Source: Chitinophagales bacterium (GTDB lineage: Bacteria > Bacteroidota > Bacteroidia > Chitinophagales > JADIYW01). From it: a stretch of 64,000 nt of DNA. The stretch lies in assembly GCA_019694955.1 (NCBI GenBank), contig JAIBAX010000004.1, forward strand, positions 1-64,000. The letters are read 5' to 3'. Each line of letters begins with the position of its first letter. Position 1 is the first letter of the stretch. Both the position numbers and the translations under genes were made by a program. The notes below the pieces were generated by a model. That model ran no database searches. It was not told the DNA's origin and saw only the letters and a list, made by a program, of their open reading frames with translations. Positions 42,374 through 50,806 of the stretch are shown piece after piece.

Positions 42374-42613
42374 TTAAATATCCCAAACAGGATTGCGTTT
42401 TCCTTTAATCATATAGCGCAGGTTTAGAAGAAATACTAAAATCAGGTAAATGATTACCGGGCTTCCTACTGCTAAAAAGGAGGCATATACAAAAAACAGC
42501 CTTATCTTCTTGGAGGGCATGCGTAAGCGAGTCCCTAGCCAGGAACACCCACCAAAAATACTCATTTCAATTATGTCCCTAACTTTTTCAACAGGTCTTA
42601 AGATGCCAGCCAT
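42374..42613 (-). CDS. PspC-domain membrane protein
   Basis: 79 aa. MAGILRPVEKVRDIIEMSIFGGCSWLGTRLRM is the PspC start, followed by VYASFLAVGSPVIIYLILVFLL, a transmembrane helix, and a basic tail. PspC proteins respond to membrane stress in proteobacteria; short Bacteroidota versions are unstudied. The start overlaps the upstream DUF2851 gene by 16 bases. Confidence 0.85.
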   Translation of the reverse strand: MAGILRPVEKVRDIIEMSIFGGCSWLGTRLRMPSKKIRLFFVYASFLAVGSPVIIYLILVFLLNLRYMIKGKRNPVWDI

Positions 42614-43902
42614 GCTATTTCATTTTCTTCACAGACAAAATTAGTCTTTTCTTCTTTTAAAATGCGATGTCCAAATGCACATTCCACACATTTTTTCTTC
42701 AAACAGTAATTTTCATACAATTGTATGGTGCTTTGTGAATGAGCAGCGTTTTCTGCGGGAAGTTGTAATAAGCTGAATAATCGGACAATGGCATTCTGCT
42801 CCATCGGAGAATTATGGAGTAAGTGGAGCGATTTTTCTATAAATTGCTCATTTCCAACAATTTTTCCATAAGCAATTAAAAAGGGTGCGACCACATTGAC
42901 CACTATCATGTTTCCGAAATCTTTACCAGTACTTTTGTTTTTTTGCACTGATTTTTTACCAGGATAATAATGTTCCTTCCAATAGATGTTGGTAAGGTTC
43001 ACATTAAATATTTGTGCTGGCGAAGGATGATGCAATAGCTTTTGCAGAATAGGGAAATGTTTGTGTATGAGTATTGCCAGTTGTGCTAGTCTTAATGATG
43101 GAAAAGCTTGTGGTCTGATTCCTTTAAACTTCCACATAAATTTGGGAATAGCGATGAGTTGGTATTTATGTTTCAGAAACAGGTATTCCTCTTTTAATTG
43201 TGTTAGGTATATGTCTTGGGTGTATTCCTCTAGAAATCCAGCTTGTCCCAGTAGCAAAGCTTCTAATTGATGTAGATTATCCGCATGTTGTAGCAAGATT
43301 TTTGGATGTAAAGTTGTGAATAATAGTTCAAAAGCGCTTTTATTTTGCCTACCTCCCAAGTACCGACCTAAAAATCTAAAAAAAGTCATCTCCCAATCTT
43401 GTTTACTGGATTCTAGTAATTGAAAAATTTCTCCTGTTTTTCGCTGTAATCGCTCTACCATTAGTCTTTCCAACCATTTTTGTTTAATAATATTTGGAAT
43501 TTCGGGCAGATAGTGGCTACATAAAACAGGGTTTTGATTGTTCATCAACTTTTGGTAGCGATGTAATAGTATCGGTGGAATCTTTCCCATGAGTTGTAGT
43601 GTTGGGAATGGCATTTCTACCACGATATCATGTTGTAAAACGACGTGTAGTATTACGTTTTCGTAGTTTCTATCCTGTTGGTGTTTATGTTTAAACCAAT
43701 CAGAAGTTTTTAAATGAATTTCTACATGTCCTACCCAGGTAGTGTTGTCAATCTTAATCTTGGCCATCAGAAAATCCGGACCATCATGGTAGTTGGGTTG
43801 TCCACTGTGGATGATTTCAATGGTTTGCCCTTCGATAGTTTGTAATCCAAGGGGATAAAAGGCCTTGTGTTGCCAAATAAAATGCAAAATTTCTTCTCTC
43901 AT
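42598..43902 (-). CDS. DUF2851 family protein
   Basis: 434 aa. MREEILHFIWQHKAFYPLGLQT, SGQPNYHDGPDFLMAKIKID and WVGHVEIHLKTSDWFKH are the standard DUF2851 opening, a Bacteroidota-specific family with a PD-(D/E)xK-like first part (GPDFL and VEIHLK resemble the catalytic Asp and ExK). A CxxC pair occurs at the C-terminus (KKKCVECAFGH). It is the first gene of the DUF2851-PspC-recX operon, which suggests a DNA-related role, unproven. Confidence 0.82.
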   Translation of the reverse strand: MREEILHFIWQHKAFYPLGLQTIEGQTIEIIHSGQPNYHDGPDFLMAKIKIDNTTWVGHVEIHLKTSDWFKHKHQQDRNYENVILHVVLQHDIVVEMPFPTLQLMGKIPPILLHRYQKLMNNQNPVLCSHYLPEIPNIIKQKWLERLMVERLQRKTGEIFQLLESSKQDWEMTFFRFLGRYLGGRQNKSAFELLFTTLHPKILLQHADNLHQLEALLLGQAGFLEEYTQDIYLTQLKEEYLFLKHKYQLIAIPKFMWKFKGIRPQAFPSLRLAQLAILIHKHFPILQKLLHHPSPAQIFNVNLTNIYWKEHYYPGKKSVQKNKSTGKDFGNMIVVNVVAPFLIAYGKIVGNEQFIEKSLHLLHNSPMEQNAIVRLFSLLQLPAENAAHSQSTIQLYENYCLKKKCVECAFGHRILKEEKTNFVCEENEIAWLAS

Positions 43903-44083
43903 GATATCTTCTTTCTTATATAGATACCAATCCTTTTAAAATTCCACGAAAAAGCAAGTTTTTTTTTAAACCCAGCATTAGAAATTTACTGCAAGAAAAT
44001 TCTACATCACAACTATATGTCTGTCACTTTTTTGTCTTGATACAAAAAAAGAATTACGAAGTACTCACGAATACCGGACGACA
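43903..44083. other. Divergent intergenic region, no gene found
   Basis: 181 bases between the DUF2851 and hydrolase starts. It contains T- and A-runs but no ORF or hairpin of note; promoters for both genes are expected here. Confidence 0.4.
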
Positions 44084-45004
44084 ATGAAAATTAATTATAA
44101 AAATTCATTTACTTTGCTCGAATATCATAAATCATATTCCGATATGAATACCGCATCCGTTTATGCTACCATTGCCGTACAACATTCTGATGGAGCAAAT
44201 ACTAAAATCCAATATTGTGGAGACCTACAATCCGATAAGATTATATTAATCCTCCCGGCTTTAGGGATGTCATCCAAGCACTACCTACATTTCGGGACTT
44301 TTTTATCAGAAAAATTATCAGCAGTATGTGTATGTGCCGACTTGCGGGGATTAGGATTGTCATCAATAAGGGTCTCGAAAGGAATAGACTTTGGTTATGA
44401 GGATATCGTCAACGACATAAAAGATATCATGACAGTAATTTGGGGAAATTTCTCTGGAAAAAAAACCTTCATTATTGGACATAGTATTGGTGGGCAACTT
44501 GCCGCATTATATCTTGCCAGAGAAAAGCCACCGATTGACGGGTTGCTTACCATAGCCGCTTGTTCTGTCTATTATAAAGGCTGGGGAGACGGTATGCAGG
44601 GATACATCTTGCTTTTTCAAACACAATTTATCGGGGTTTTATCACGCATTCTGGGATATTTCCCTGGAAAAAAAGTCGGCTTTGGTGCTACAGAAGCAAA
44701 AACGCTTATGACAGATTGGAGTAGATTGGCAAGGACAGGAAAATTTCTGCCTGCAAATGCGACTTGTGATTATGAAAAACTTCTACCGGAAATAAAATTG
44801 CCCATTCGTTCATTCGCTATCGAAAAAGATAATTTTGCTCCCGTTGCCGCAATACATTATTTAGGTAAAAAATTTGATGCAACAAAAACAGGGTGGAAGT
44901 GTGTCGTCATCCCACGACAACAGGGTGAAATAAAACTCAACCATTTTAACTGGTTAAAATACCCTGAATATTTATTGAATGACTTGTCAAATTTTATTAA
45001 CTGA
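44084..45004 (+). CDS. Alpha/beta hydrolase family protein
   Basis: 306 aa. Nucleophile elbow GHSIGGQLAALYLA (GxSxG), oxyanion region ILPALGMSSKHYL, and a C-terminal His in IKLNHFNW; the acid is probably Asp in EKDNFAPV. The sequence GHSIGGQ is typical of peptidase-like serine hydrolases (COG4757). Substrate unknown. No signal peptide, so cytoplasmic. Confidence 0.8.
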   Translation: MKINYKNSFTLLEYHKSYSDMNTASVYATIAVQHSDGANTKIQYCGDLQSDKIILILPALGMSSKHYLHFGTFLSEKLSAVCVCADLRGLGLSSIRVSKGIDFGYEDIVNDIKDIMTVIWGNFSGKKTFIIGHSIGGQLAALYLAREKPPIDGLLTIAACSVYYKGWGDGMQGYILLFQTQFIGVLSRILGYFPGKKVGFGATEAKTLMTDWSRLARTGKFLPANATCDYEKLLPEIKLPIRSFAIEKDNFAPVAAIHYLGKKFDATKTGWKCVVIPRQQGEIKLNHFNWLKYPEYLLNDLSNFIN

Positions 45005-45345
45005 TATTCATAATTACAACAAGCTGATTTATAAAGGAAACTCTTGTTTTCTTGCCGACACGAATTGAATTTTATTAATGGTGTATTTTATAATTACTTT
45101 GTGATTACTCATTCGAAGAGAAGAATTCTTTCTTCAAGTATCTCTGCAGACACGGTGGTCTGTAGACCGTCTCCAGATATATCGATATATCGGGAAAACA
45201 ACAGCCATAAATTCTTAAATTTTATCATATTTTCTTGAACAGAATAATTTAGGTTAAATGTCTTAACAACGAAAGCAAGTAGCCAATTAACATCTGCTAA
45301 CGCTTTGTTTTTCTTTTTGATAAATGATTGTTTATCTTTGCAGCC
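45005..45345. other. Intergenic region upstream of gldA, with palindromes
   Basis: 341 bases without a gene. It holds GGTCTGTAGACC (45157-45168) and a perfect 16-base palindrome GATATATCGATATATC (45176-45191), and at the right end the gldA promoter element. The first part has the look of decayed repeat sequence. Confidence 0.5.
45333..45340 (+). promoter_or_regulatory. -7 promoter element of the gldAFG operon
   Basis: TATCTTTG, exact TAnnTTTG, ends 5 bases before the ATG at 45346, so the gldA mRNA should have almost no 5' leader. Confidence 0.55.
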
Positions 45346-46257
45346 ATGTCGGTTGTTGTTAATGGTTTGTCAAAAGTTTATGGCGTTCAGAGAGCCGTTG
45401 ACAACATTTCTTTTTCCGTTGAAAATGGTCAAATACTCGGTTTTTTAGGCCCTAATGGTGCCGGAAAATCTACTACCATGAAGATGTTGGCGTGTTTTAT
45501 CCCACCCACTTCAGGAACCGCTTTGGTGAATGGCTTTGACATCCTCCAGAAAAGCATTGAAGTACGCAATTCCATCGGCTATCTCCCCGAAAACAATCCT
45601 TTGTATTACGACATGTATGTCAGAGAATACTTAGAATTTGCTGCAAGGGCATTTGGTCTTAAAAAAAACATCGACCGAAAAATTGATGATTTAATTGGAT
45701 TAATCGGCATAACACCTGAAAAACACAAAAAAATTGGAACACTTTCTAAAGGCTATAAACAAAGAATTGGGTTAGCACAAGCGCTGATAAATGACCCTAA
45801 GGTGCTTATCCTTGACGAACCTACCAGCGGTCTCGACCCCAACCAATTGGTGGATATTCGTCAGCTCATCAGAGATTTGGGGAAAGAAAAAATCATCATC
45901 TTCTCAACACATATCATGCAAGAAGTGCAAGCTGTTTGCGACCGTGTAATCATCATCAATAAAGGGAAATTGGTGGCAGATGATAGCATGGAGCAACTAA
46001 AGAACAAAACCTTGGGTCAGGCACAGATTGAAATTGAGTTCCTACATCCCGTTGAAATCATTGATATTCAACAACTTGAAGGCGTTTCAAGCGTTGTTCA
46101 TGTCAGCGGCAATTTATATAGAATAGAAGGTGGAGATGGGATAGAATTGCGGAAAAAACTGGCATGGTTTGTTTCCGAAAAAAGCAATGCAGTAACACTA
46201 ATGAAAGAGATAGACCGATCATTAGAAGATATATTTCATAATTTAACGCAACGCTGA
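45346..46257 (+). CDS. gldA: Gliding motility ABC transporter ATP-binding subunit GldA
   Basis: 303 aa from MSVVVNGLSKVYG at 45346, right after the promoter element; the longer reading from 45328 would start inside it. Walker A GPNGAGKST, signature LSKGYKQRIGLAQAL, Walker B VLILDEPTSGLDP and H-loop FSTHIMQE. The adjacent gldF and gldG identify it as GldA of the Gld ABC transporter needed for gliding in Flavobacterium johnsoniae. Stop and gldF start share one base (TGATG). Confidence 0.92.
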   Translation: MSVVVNGLSKVYGVQRAVDNISFSVENGQILGFLGPNGAGKSTTMKMLACFIPPTSGTALVNGFDILQKSIEVRNSIGYLPENNPLYYDMYVREYLEFAARAFGLKKNIDRKIDDLIGLIGITPEKHKKIGTLSKGYKQRIGLAQALINDPKVLILDEPTSGLDPNQLVDIRQLIRDLGKEKIIIFSTHIMQEVQAVCDRVIIINKGKLVADDSMEQLKNKTLGQAQIEIEFLHPVEIIDIQQLEGVSSVVHVSGNLYRIEGGDGIELRKKLAWFVSEKSNAVTLMKEIDRSLEDIFHNLTQR

Positions 46258-46985
46258 TGTGGAGTATATTTAGGAAAGAGGTAAATGGTTTTTTTAGCTC
46301 ACTGATAGGATACATCAGTATGATTGTATTCTTTTTAGTACTCGGATTAAACCTTTGGGTGTTTCCGGGAAATATATTCGACTCCTTATACGCTACTTTA
46401 GAAAGTTTTTTTGCCACTGCACCATGGATATTGATGTTTTTGATACCAGCCATTACCATGAGAACACTGTCTGATGAATTTAAAAGTGGCACTTTTGAAC
46501 TGCTGGCAACAAAACCTATCTCAGATTATAGCATTGTCTTAGGAAAATTTTTCGCTTGCCTGTTTTTGTGGTTGGTGACTTGGCTGCCGACACTTTTATA
46601 TTTCGTTTGTATTAAAAGTCTCAACATGCCGGGTGCGGTTATGGACGGTGGCGCTACATGGGGATCTTATATAGGGTTATTCCTGTTGGGAGCAATCTTT
46701 ATTTCTATTGGCATATTTGCATCTTCTGTCACGAATAACCAAATCACCTCTTTTTTGTTAGGTGTTGTGCTGTGTTATTTGGTATATGATGCTTTTTTTC
46801 AAATCAGCAACCTGCCCGTATTTAGTGGTAGAATGGATTATTTTATACAATCGCTGGGCATTGGCAGTCATTACGAGGCGATTAGCCGCGGTGTTGTTGA
46901 CACACGTGACTTATTATATTTTTTCACCGTTATTGCTTTCTTTACGATTGCAACTAATACCGTTTTAGAAGGCAGAAAATGGTAA
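46257..46985 (+). CDS. gldF: Gliding motility ABC transporter permease GldF
   Basis: 242 aa, six transmembrane helices. MWSIFRKEVNGFFSSLIGYISMIVF, MRTLSDEFKSGTFELLATKPISD (the cytoplasmic ABC-2 coupling segment) and SLGIGSHYEAISRGVVDTRDLLYF are characteristic of GldF. It sits between gldA and gldG with a 1-base overlap upstream and a 7-base overlap downstream, so the three are translationally coupled. Confidence 0.93.
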   Translation: MWSIFRKEVNGFFSSLIGYISMIVFFLVLGLNLWVFPGNIFDSLYATLESFFATAPWILMFLIPAITMRTLSDEFKSGTFELLATKPISDYSIVLGKFFACLFLWLVTWLPTLLYFVCIKSLNMPGAVMDGGATWGSYIGLFLLGAIFISIGIFASSVTNNQITSFLLGVVLCYLVYDAFFQISNLPVFSGRMDYFIQSLGIGSHYEAISRGVVDTRDLLYFFTVIAFFTIATNTVLEGRKW

Positions 46986-48688
46986 AAAAAGAAGTAAATA
47001 TTACCAGGAGAACCTCACTGCAAAGGTTAGGAGTAGCATTGCTGCTTTTATTGGGATTGAATTTCCTTTTATCAAAATACTATCTCCGCTTTGACCTCAC
47101 TAAAGAAAAACGTTATACATTAACAAAATCTACCGTATCCTTAATAAAAAACTTAAAAGATCCCGTTTATGTAGAGGTATATTTAGAAGGAAAGGATTTG
47201 CCTGCCGGTATCAAGAAGCTCAGAAACAGCACTAAAGACATGCTGGAAGAGTTTAAAGCACGTTCGAATGGAAAAGTAGAATACCACTTCTTTAATATTG
47301 ACAAAATTAAGGACAATAGTAAGAAAGAAAAATTTCAAGAAGAGCTCATCAAAAAAGGCATCCTTCCTACCAATGTTCAAGTAAAGAAAGAAGGTGGGTT
47401 TCAAGAAAAATTGGTCTTTCCCGGTGCACTTATACGCATCGGATCTAGAGAACTCCCCATACAAATATTAGAAAATCAGCTGCAAAGTGGACAAAACAGC
47501 CTCGACAATTCTGTCAATTTCTTGGAGTACAAAATCGCCAACACCATTAACAAGTTAAGCCAAGACCATCGACCCAGGGTCGCTTTCGTTACAGATAAAG
47601 GTGGTCCACAGTTCATGCAGTTAGCAGATTTTGTTGATGGGTTGCGGTTGCAAAATTTTCAAGTACAGAAAATTGATATCAGCACAGAAAACCTGCATCA
47701 ACAGGGCTTAGATATTTTAGTGATTGCCAAACCGACGCAACCATTTTCTGAACAGGATAAATTTAAGATTGACCAATTTGTGATGAATGGAGGAAAAGTG
47801 CTGTGGATGATCGATCCCATCATTGCCGATTTGGATAGTTTCAAAAACAACGCTTCCATTATGTCAATTCCACGAGAATTAAATTTGACAGACATATTAT
47901 TCCGGTATGGCGTTCGCACTAACAGCACCTTGTTATTAGATTTGTATTGCAATCAAATACCTTTAGTACAAGAGGTAGGTGGCAACCCACAAACGCAATT
48001 TTTCCCTTGGGTATTTTATCCTGTAATATTATCGCAAAACAATCACCCTATCGTCAAAAACTTAGATCCCGTTACCTTAGAATTTGCCTCCGGGCTAGAT
48101 ACCATCCGGTCGCCGGGCGTACAAAAAACTATTTTATTGCAATCTTCCATATACAGTAGGCTGCAAAACACGCCCTTTGAAATCTATTTAGAAGGTGCCA
48201 GCATAGAACCACAAAAAGAGTTGTTTAACAGATCCAATATTCCGGTAGGTGTATTGATGGAAGGATCTTTTAAGTCGTTGTACAAAAATCATCTCACAGA
48301 AGATTTGAAAACCGTCATTGCCAGTGAGCAACTGCGCGATATCAAAGGAAGTTCAAAGCCTACAAAAATGATTGTCATTGCAGATGGCGATATTTGTGAG
48401 AACGATGTAGACCAAAATGGCAATTACTTACCTTTAGGATACTATAAATATACCAAAGAAACCTTTGCAAACAAAACATTCCTCTTAAATTGCGTGGAGT
48501 ACCTAATTGATGACATTGGACTCATTGAAGCTAGGAACAGGGAAAACAAAATGCAATTACTAGATAAAGCAAAGGTAAATGATTCTCGTGCTTTATGGCA
48601 AATCATAAACGTTGTTCTTCCCATCGTTGGCGTGGTTATTTTCGGATTAATATTCAACCAAAGACGGAAGCGTAGATACGCACGTTAG
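46979..48688 (+). CDS. gldG: Gliding motility ABC transporter auxiliary subunit GldG
   Basis: 569 aa. An N-terminal helix (VALLLLLGLNFLLSKYYLRFDLTKEKRYTLTK start) and a C-terminal helix bracket a large periplasmic domain (about 45-535) of the GldG/ABC-type uncharacterised family, including RPRVAFVTDKGGPQF and MIVIADGDICEN. GldG partners GldF in the periplasm. The 13-base gap to the Rieske gene suggests one transcript. Confidence 0.93.
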   Translation: MVKKEVNITRRTSLQRLGVALLLLLGLNFLLSKYYLRFDLTKEKRYTLTKSTVSLIKNLKDPVYVEVYLEGKDLPAGIKKLRNSTKDMLEEFKARSNGKVEYHFFNIDKIKDNSKKEKFQEELIKKGILPTNVQVKKEGGFQEKLVFPGALIRIGSRELPIQILENQLQSGQNSLDNSVNFLEYKIANTINKLSQDHRPRVAFVTDKGGPQFMQLADFVDGLRLQNFQVQKIDISTENLHQQGLDILVIAKPTQPFSEQDKFKIDQFVMNGGKVLWMIDPIIADLDSFKNNASIMSIPRELNLTDILFRYGVRTNSTLLLDLYCNQIPLVQEVGGNPQTQFFPWVFYPVILSQNNHPIVKNLDPVTLEFASGLDTIRSPGVQKTILLQSSIYSRLQNTPFEIYLEGASIEPQKELFNRSNIPVGVLMEGSFKSLYKNHLTEDLKTVIASEQLRDIKGSSKPTKMIVIADGDICENDVDQNGNYLPLGYYKYTKETFANKTFLLNCVEYLIDDIGLIEARNRENKMQLLDKAKVNDSRALWQIINVVLPIVGVVIFGLIFNQRRKRRYAR

Positions 48689-48701
48689 CATAATTAACCC
48701 T

Positions 48702-49016
48702 ATGTTTAAAATATCCGAGGATGTTCGAAAGCAAATAGAATCTTTGCCACACAAAGAAATCTTCGTAGTTACTATAGAAGGGAAAGAAATCTGCTTTGCA
48801 AATATCGATGGGAAACCACATGCATTTTTAAATCGGTGTCCACATGCTGCAGCTAGGCTTAGTGAGGGAACTTGCAATGCAAGAGGCATCATATCATGTC
48901 CACTACACGGCTATAAGTTTAATGTTCAAACAGGAAAAGATGTGGATCAAAACGGTTATCGTTTGCGTATTTACAAATTACAATATGTTGAAGGGGAATT
49001 ATTTATCCAGCTATAA
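48702..49016 (+). CDS. Rieske 2Fe-2S protein (ferredoxin-like)
   Basis: 104 aa. The Rieske ligands are NRCPHAAARLSEG (CxH) and ISCPLHGYKFNV (CxxH), enclosing a [2Fe-2S] cluster. It has the size of soluble Rieske ferredoxins used with oxygenases or nitrite reductases, and no signal peptide. It follows gldG by 13 bases; any link to gliding is unlikely and probably positional. Confidence 0.88.
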   Translation: MFKISEDVRKQIESLPHKEIFVVTIEGKEICFANIDGKPHAFLNRCPHAAARLSEGTCNARGIISCPLHGYKFNVQTGKDVDQNGYRLRIYKLQYVEGELFIQL

Positions 49017-49054
49017 TGCCATTATATTGCTTTTTGTGTAAAGTGGTTAAAAAG

Positions 49055-49630
49055 TCATTTTACCCGCTTTGGATTGTCAGAAATGAAAGCTTTCCAAGAA
49101 TTATATTTCTTTCCACTGCTAGCAACGCTATATTGTGCAAAATGATGACAGACGGCAACAGCAAGCCCATCGGTAGCATCTAATTGTTTTGGCAAAGCAT
49201 CCGTCCGTAAAATATGCCCCAACATAGCAGCCACCTGTTCTTTTGCTGCATTGCCATTTCCGGTTACCGATTGCTTCACCTTTTTTGGAGAATACTCAAA
49301 AATATCTACTTTCTGGTTCAGTGCGGCAGCTATTGCCATTCCCTGAGCCCTGCCCAGTTTGAGCATGGACTGAACATTTTTTGCAAAAAAAGGTGCTTCG
49401 ATAGCCAAGGCAATAGGCTTGTATTGCTCAATTAATGTTGTCACCTTGCGAAATATGATTTCCATCCGCTCAAAACTGTCCTCATATTTATCCAAATGCA
49501 AAGACCCAATATGCATTAACTCAATACCCTGTTTGGAACTGAGGATAACGCCATAACCCGTCACCGCACTACCGGGGTCGATGCCTAAAATTATATTTTT
49601 TTGAACTTGTTTATCCTTTGTCTCATTCAT
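49055..49630 (-). CDS. ruvC: Crossover junction endodeoxyribonuclease RuvC
   Basis: 191 aa. Catalytic acidic residues lie in ILGIDPGSAVTGYG, ALAIEAPFFAKNVQ and DATDGLAVAVCHH. KLGRAQGMAIAAA and EYSPKKVKQSVTGNGNA are further standard RuvC segments. It resolves Holliday junctions in recombination. It is convergent with the Rieske gene, and its start lies 57 bases from the divergent flippase-like gene. Confidence 0.96.
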   Translation of the reverse strand: MNETKDKQVQKNIILGIDPGSAVTGYGVILSSKQGIELMHIGSLHLDKYEDSFERMEIIFRKVTTLIEQYKPIALAIEAPFFAKNVQSMLKLGRAQGMAIAAALNQKVDIFEYSPKKVKQSVTGNGNAAKEQVAAMLGHILRTDALPKQLDATDGLAVAVCHHFAQYSVASSGKKYNSWKAFISDNPKRVK

Positions 49631-49673
49631 ATCTTATCTCTAAGCCCTGTACGAAATACTCAATACTAACTAC

Positions 49674-49681
49674 TATCTTTG
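49674..49681 (+). promoter_or_regulatory. -7 promoter element, near-leaderless gene
   Basis: TATCTTTG, exact TAnnTTTG, 5 bases before the ATG at 49687, the same layout as gldA and the poly-Cys leader. Confidence 0.55.
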
Positions 49682-49686
49682 AAGCG

Positions 49687-50679
49687 ATGCTTTCATCAAT
49701 ACGCAAAAACAGACTCAATGATGCAATAAAGGTAATTATCTTTATCGGTTTGGGAATTGTATTATATCATCAGGTGTTTAAAAACCATCATTTCTCTGAT
49801 GTACTAAAAACGTTCAAGGAAAGTTTTCAGGCAAACAAAGCACACCTCTTGATACTAACTATTTTCTTAATGGGCATAAATTGGTTCATTGAAGCGGTGA
49901 AATGGAGAATACTCATATCACAATTGCGTTATGCTTCTTGGTTAAAAATTTTCAAAGGCATACTGTTCGGTATAACATTTTCTTTATTCACCCCTAACAG
50001 AATTGGTGAATTTGGTGGGCGCGTAATGGCTTTTAAACACAACAGGATTCCGGCTTTGGTCGCTACCTTGGTGGGTAGTTTTAGTCAAATTGTTATGAAC
50101 CTGAGTCTGGGTTCTACTGCGTTAATGGTTTATTTGATAAAATTTTCAGACATAGACTTCTTCCTGAAAGTTGTTTTTGCCTTTTTCTACATGCTATTGC
50201 TGTTGGCGATTTCATTTATCTATTATAACCTAGACATCGTGGGAGGCGTGTTGTTAAAAATTCCTGTGATAAAAAAAATGAAAAACCACCTGAATGAAAT
50301 CAATCGTTTTAACATCAACACATTATTTACATTGCAATGGCTTTCAGGATTGCGATACCTTATCTACAGCATTCAATATTTGGCATTGATTAAATTTTTT
50401 GGTGTTAAAATTGGCACTTTTGAAGGATTGGTATTGGTATCTTGTATATTTTTTGTTCAAACCATTATGCCCTCTTTGGCAATTATTGACATTGCTTTAA
50501 GAAGTTCTATCGCCATTTTCTTCTTAGATAACTTTACGCAGTCCGAACTAGGTGTTGGCATTGCCACCTTTAGTCTATGGTTAATAAATTTAATTATTCC
50601 GGGCATATTCGGCGCTATTGCAGCACTCACATTTAAGTTTTTTGGAGGAGAGGAGATTTCGCAACCCGAAAAAAAATAA
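49687..50679 (+). CDS. UPF0104/LPG synthase TM-domain flippase-like protein
   Basis: 330 aa from MLSSIRKNRLNDAIKV at 49687, the ATG that follows the promoter element; the longer frame from 49618 would be upstream of it. About eight transmembrane helices, with FTPNRIGEFGGRVMAFKH and QTIMPSLAIIDIALRSS fitting the lysylphosphatidylglycerol synthase/flippase (COG0392) family. It probably moves a lipid across the inner membrane; substrate unknown. Confidence 0.82.
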   Translation: MLSSIRKNRLNDAIKVIIFIGLGIVLYHQVFKNHHFSDVLKTFKESFQANKAHLLILTIFLMGINWFIEAVKWRILISQLRYASWLKIFKGILFGITFSLFTPNRIGEFGGRVMAFKHNRIPALVATLVGSFSQIVMNLSLGSTALMVYLIKFSDIDFFLKVVFAFFYMLLLLAISFIYYNLDIVGGVLLKIPVIKKMKNHLNEINRFNINTLFTLQWLSGLRYLIYSIQYLALIKFFGVKIGTFEGLVLVSCIFFVQTIMPSLAIIDIALRSSIAIFFLDNFTQSELGVGIATFSLWLINLIIPGIFGAIAALTFKFFGGEEISQPEKK

Positions 50680-50806
50680 TGGTGTTATTCTATAAACACT
50701 TTCGCCCTAAAGTATAAAATAATAAGCACATAATTTAAAAAGGTTGGATGGTATAAATAATGAAAATTTATTTAGTATCTTTCGCACCTTAACAATTTAT
50801 AAACAT

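Noticed and set aside
48702-49016. Rieske protein as a gliding component
   Set aside because: Adjacent to gldG but no known gliding role; most likely co-transcription only.
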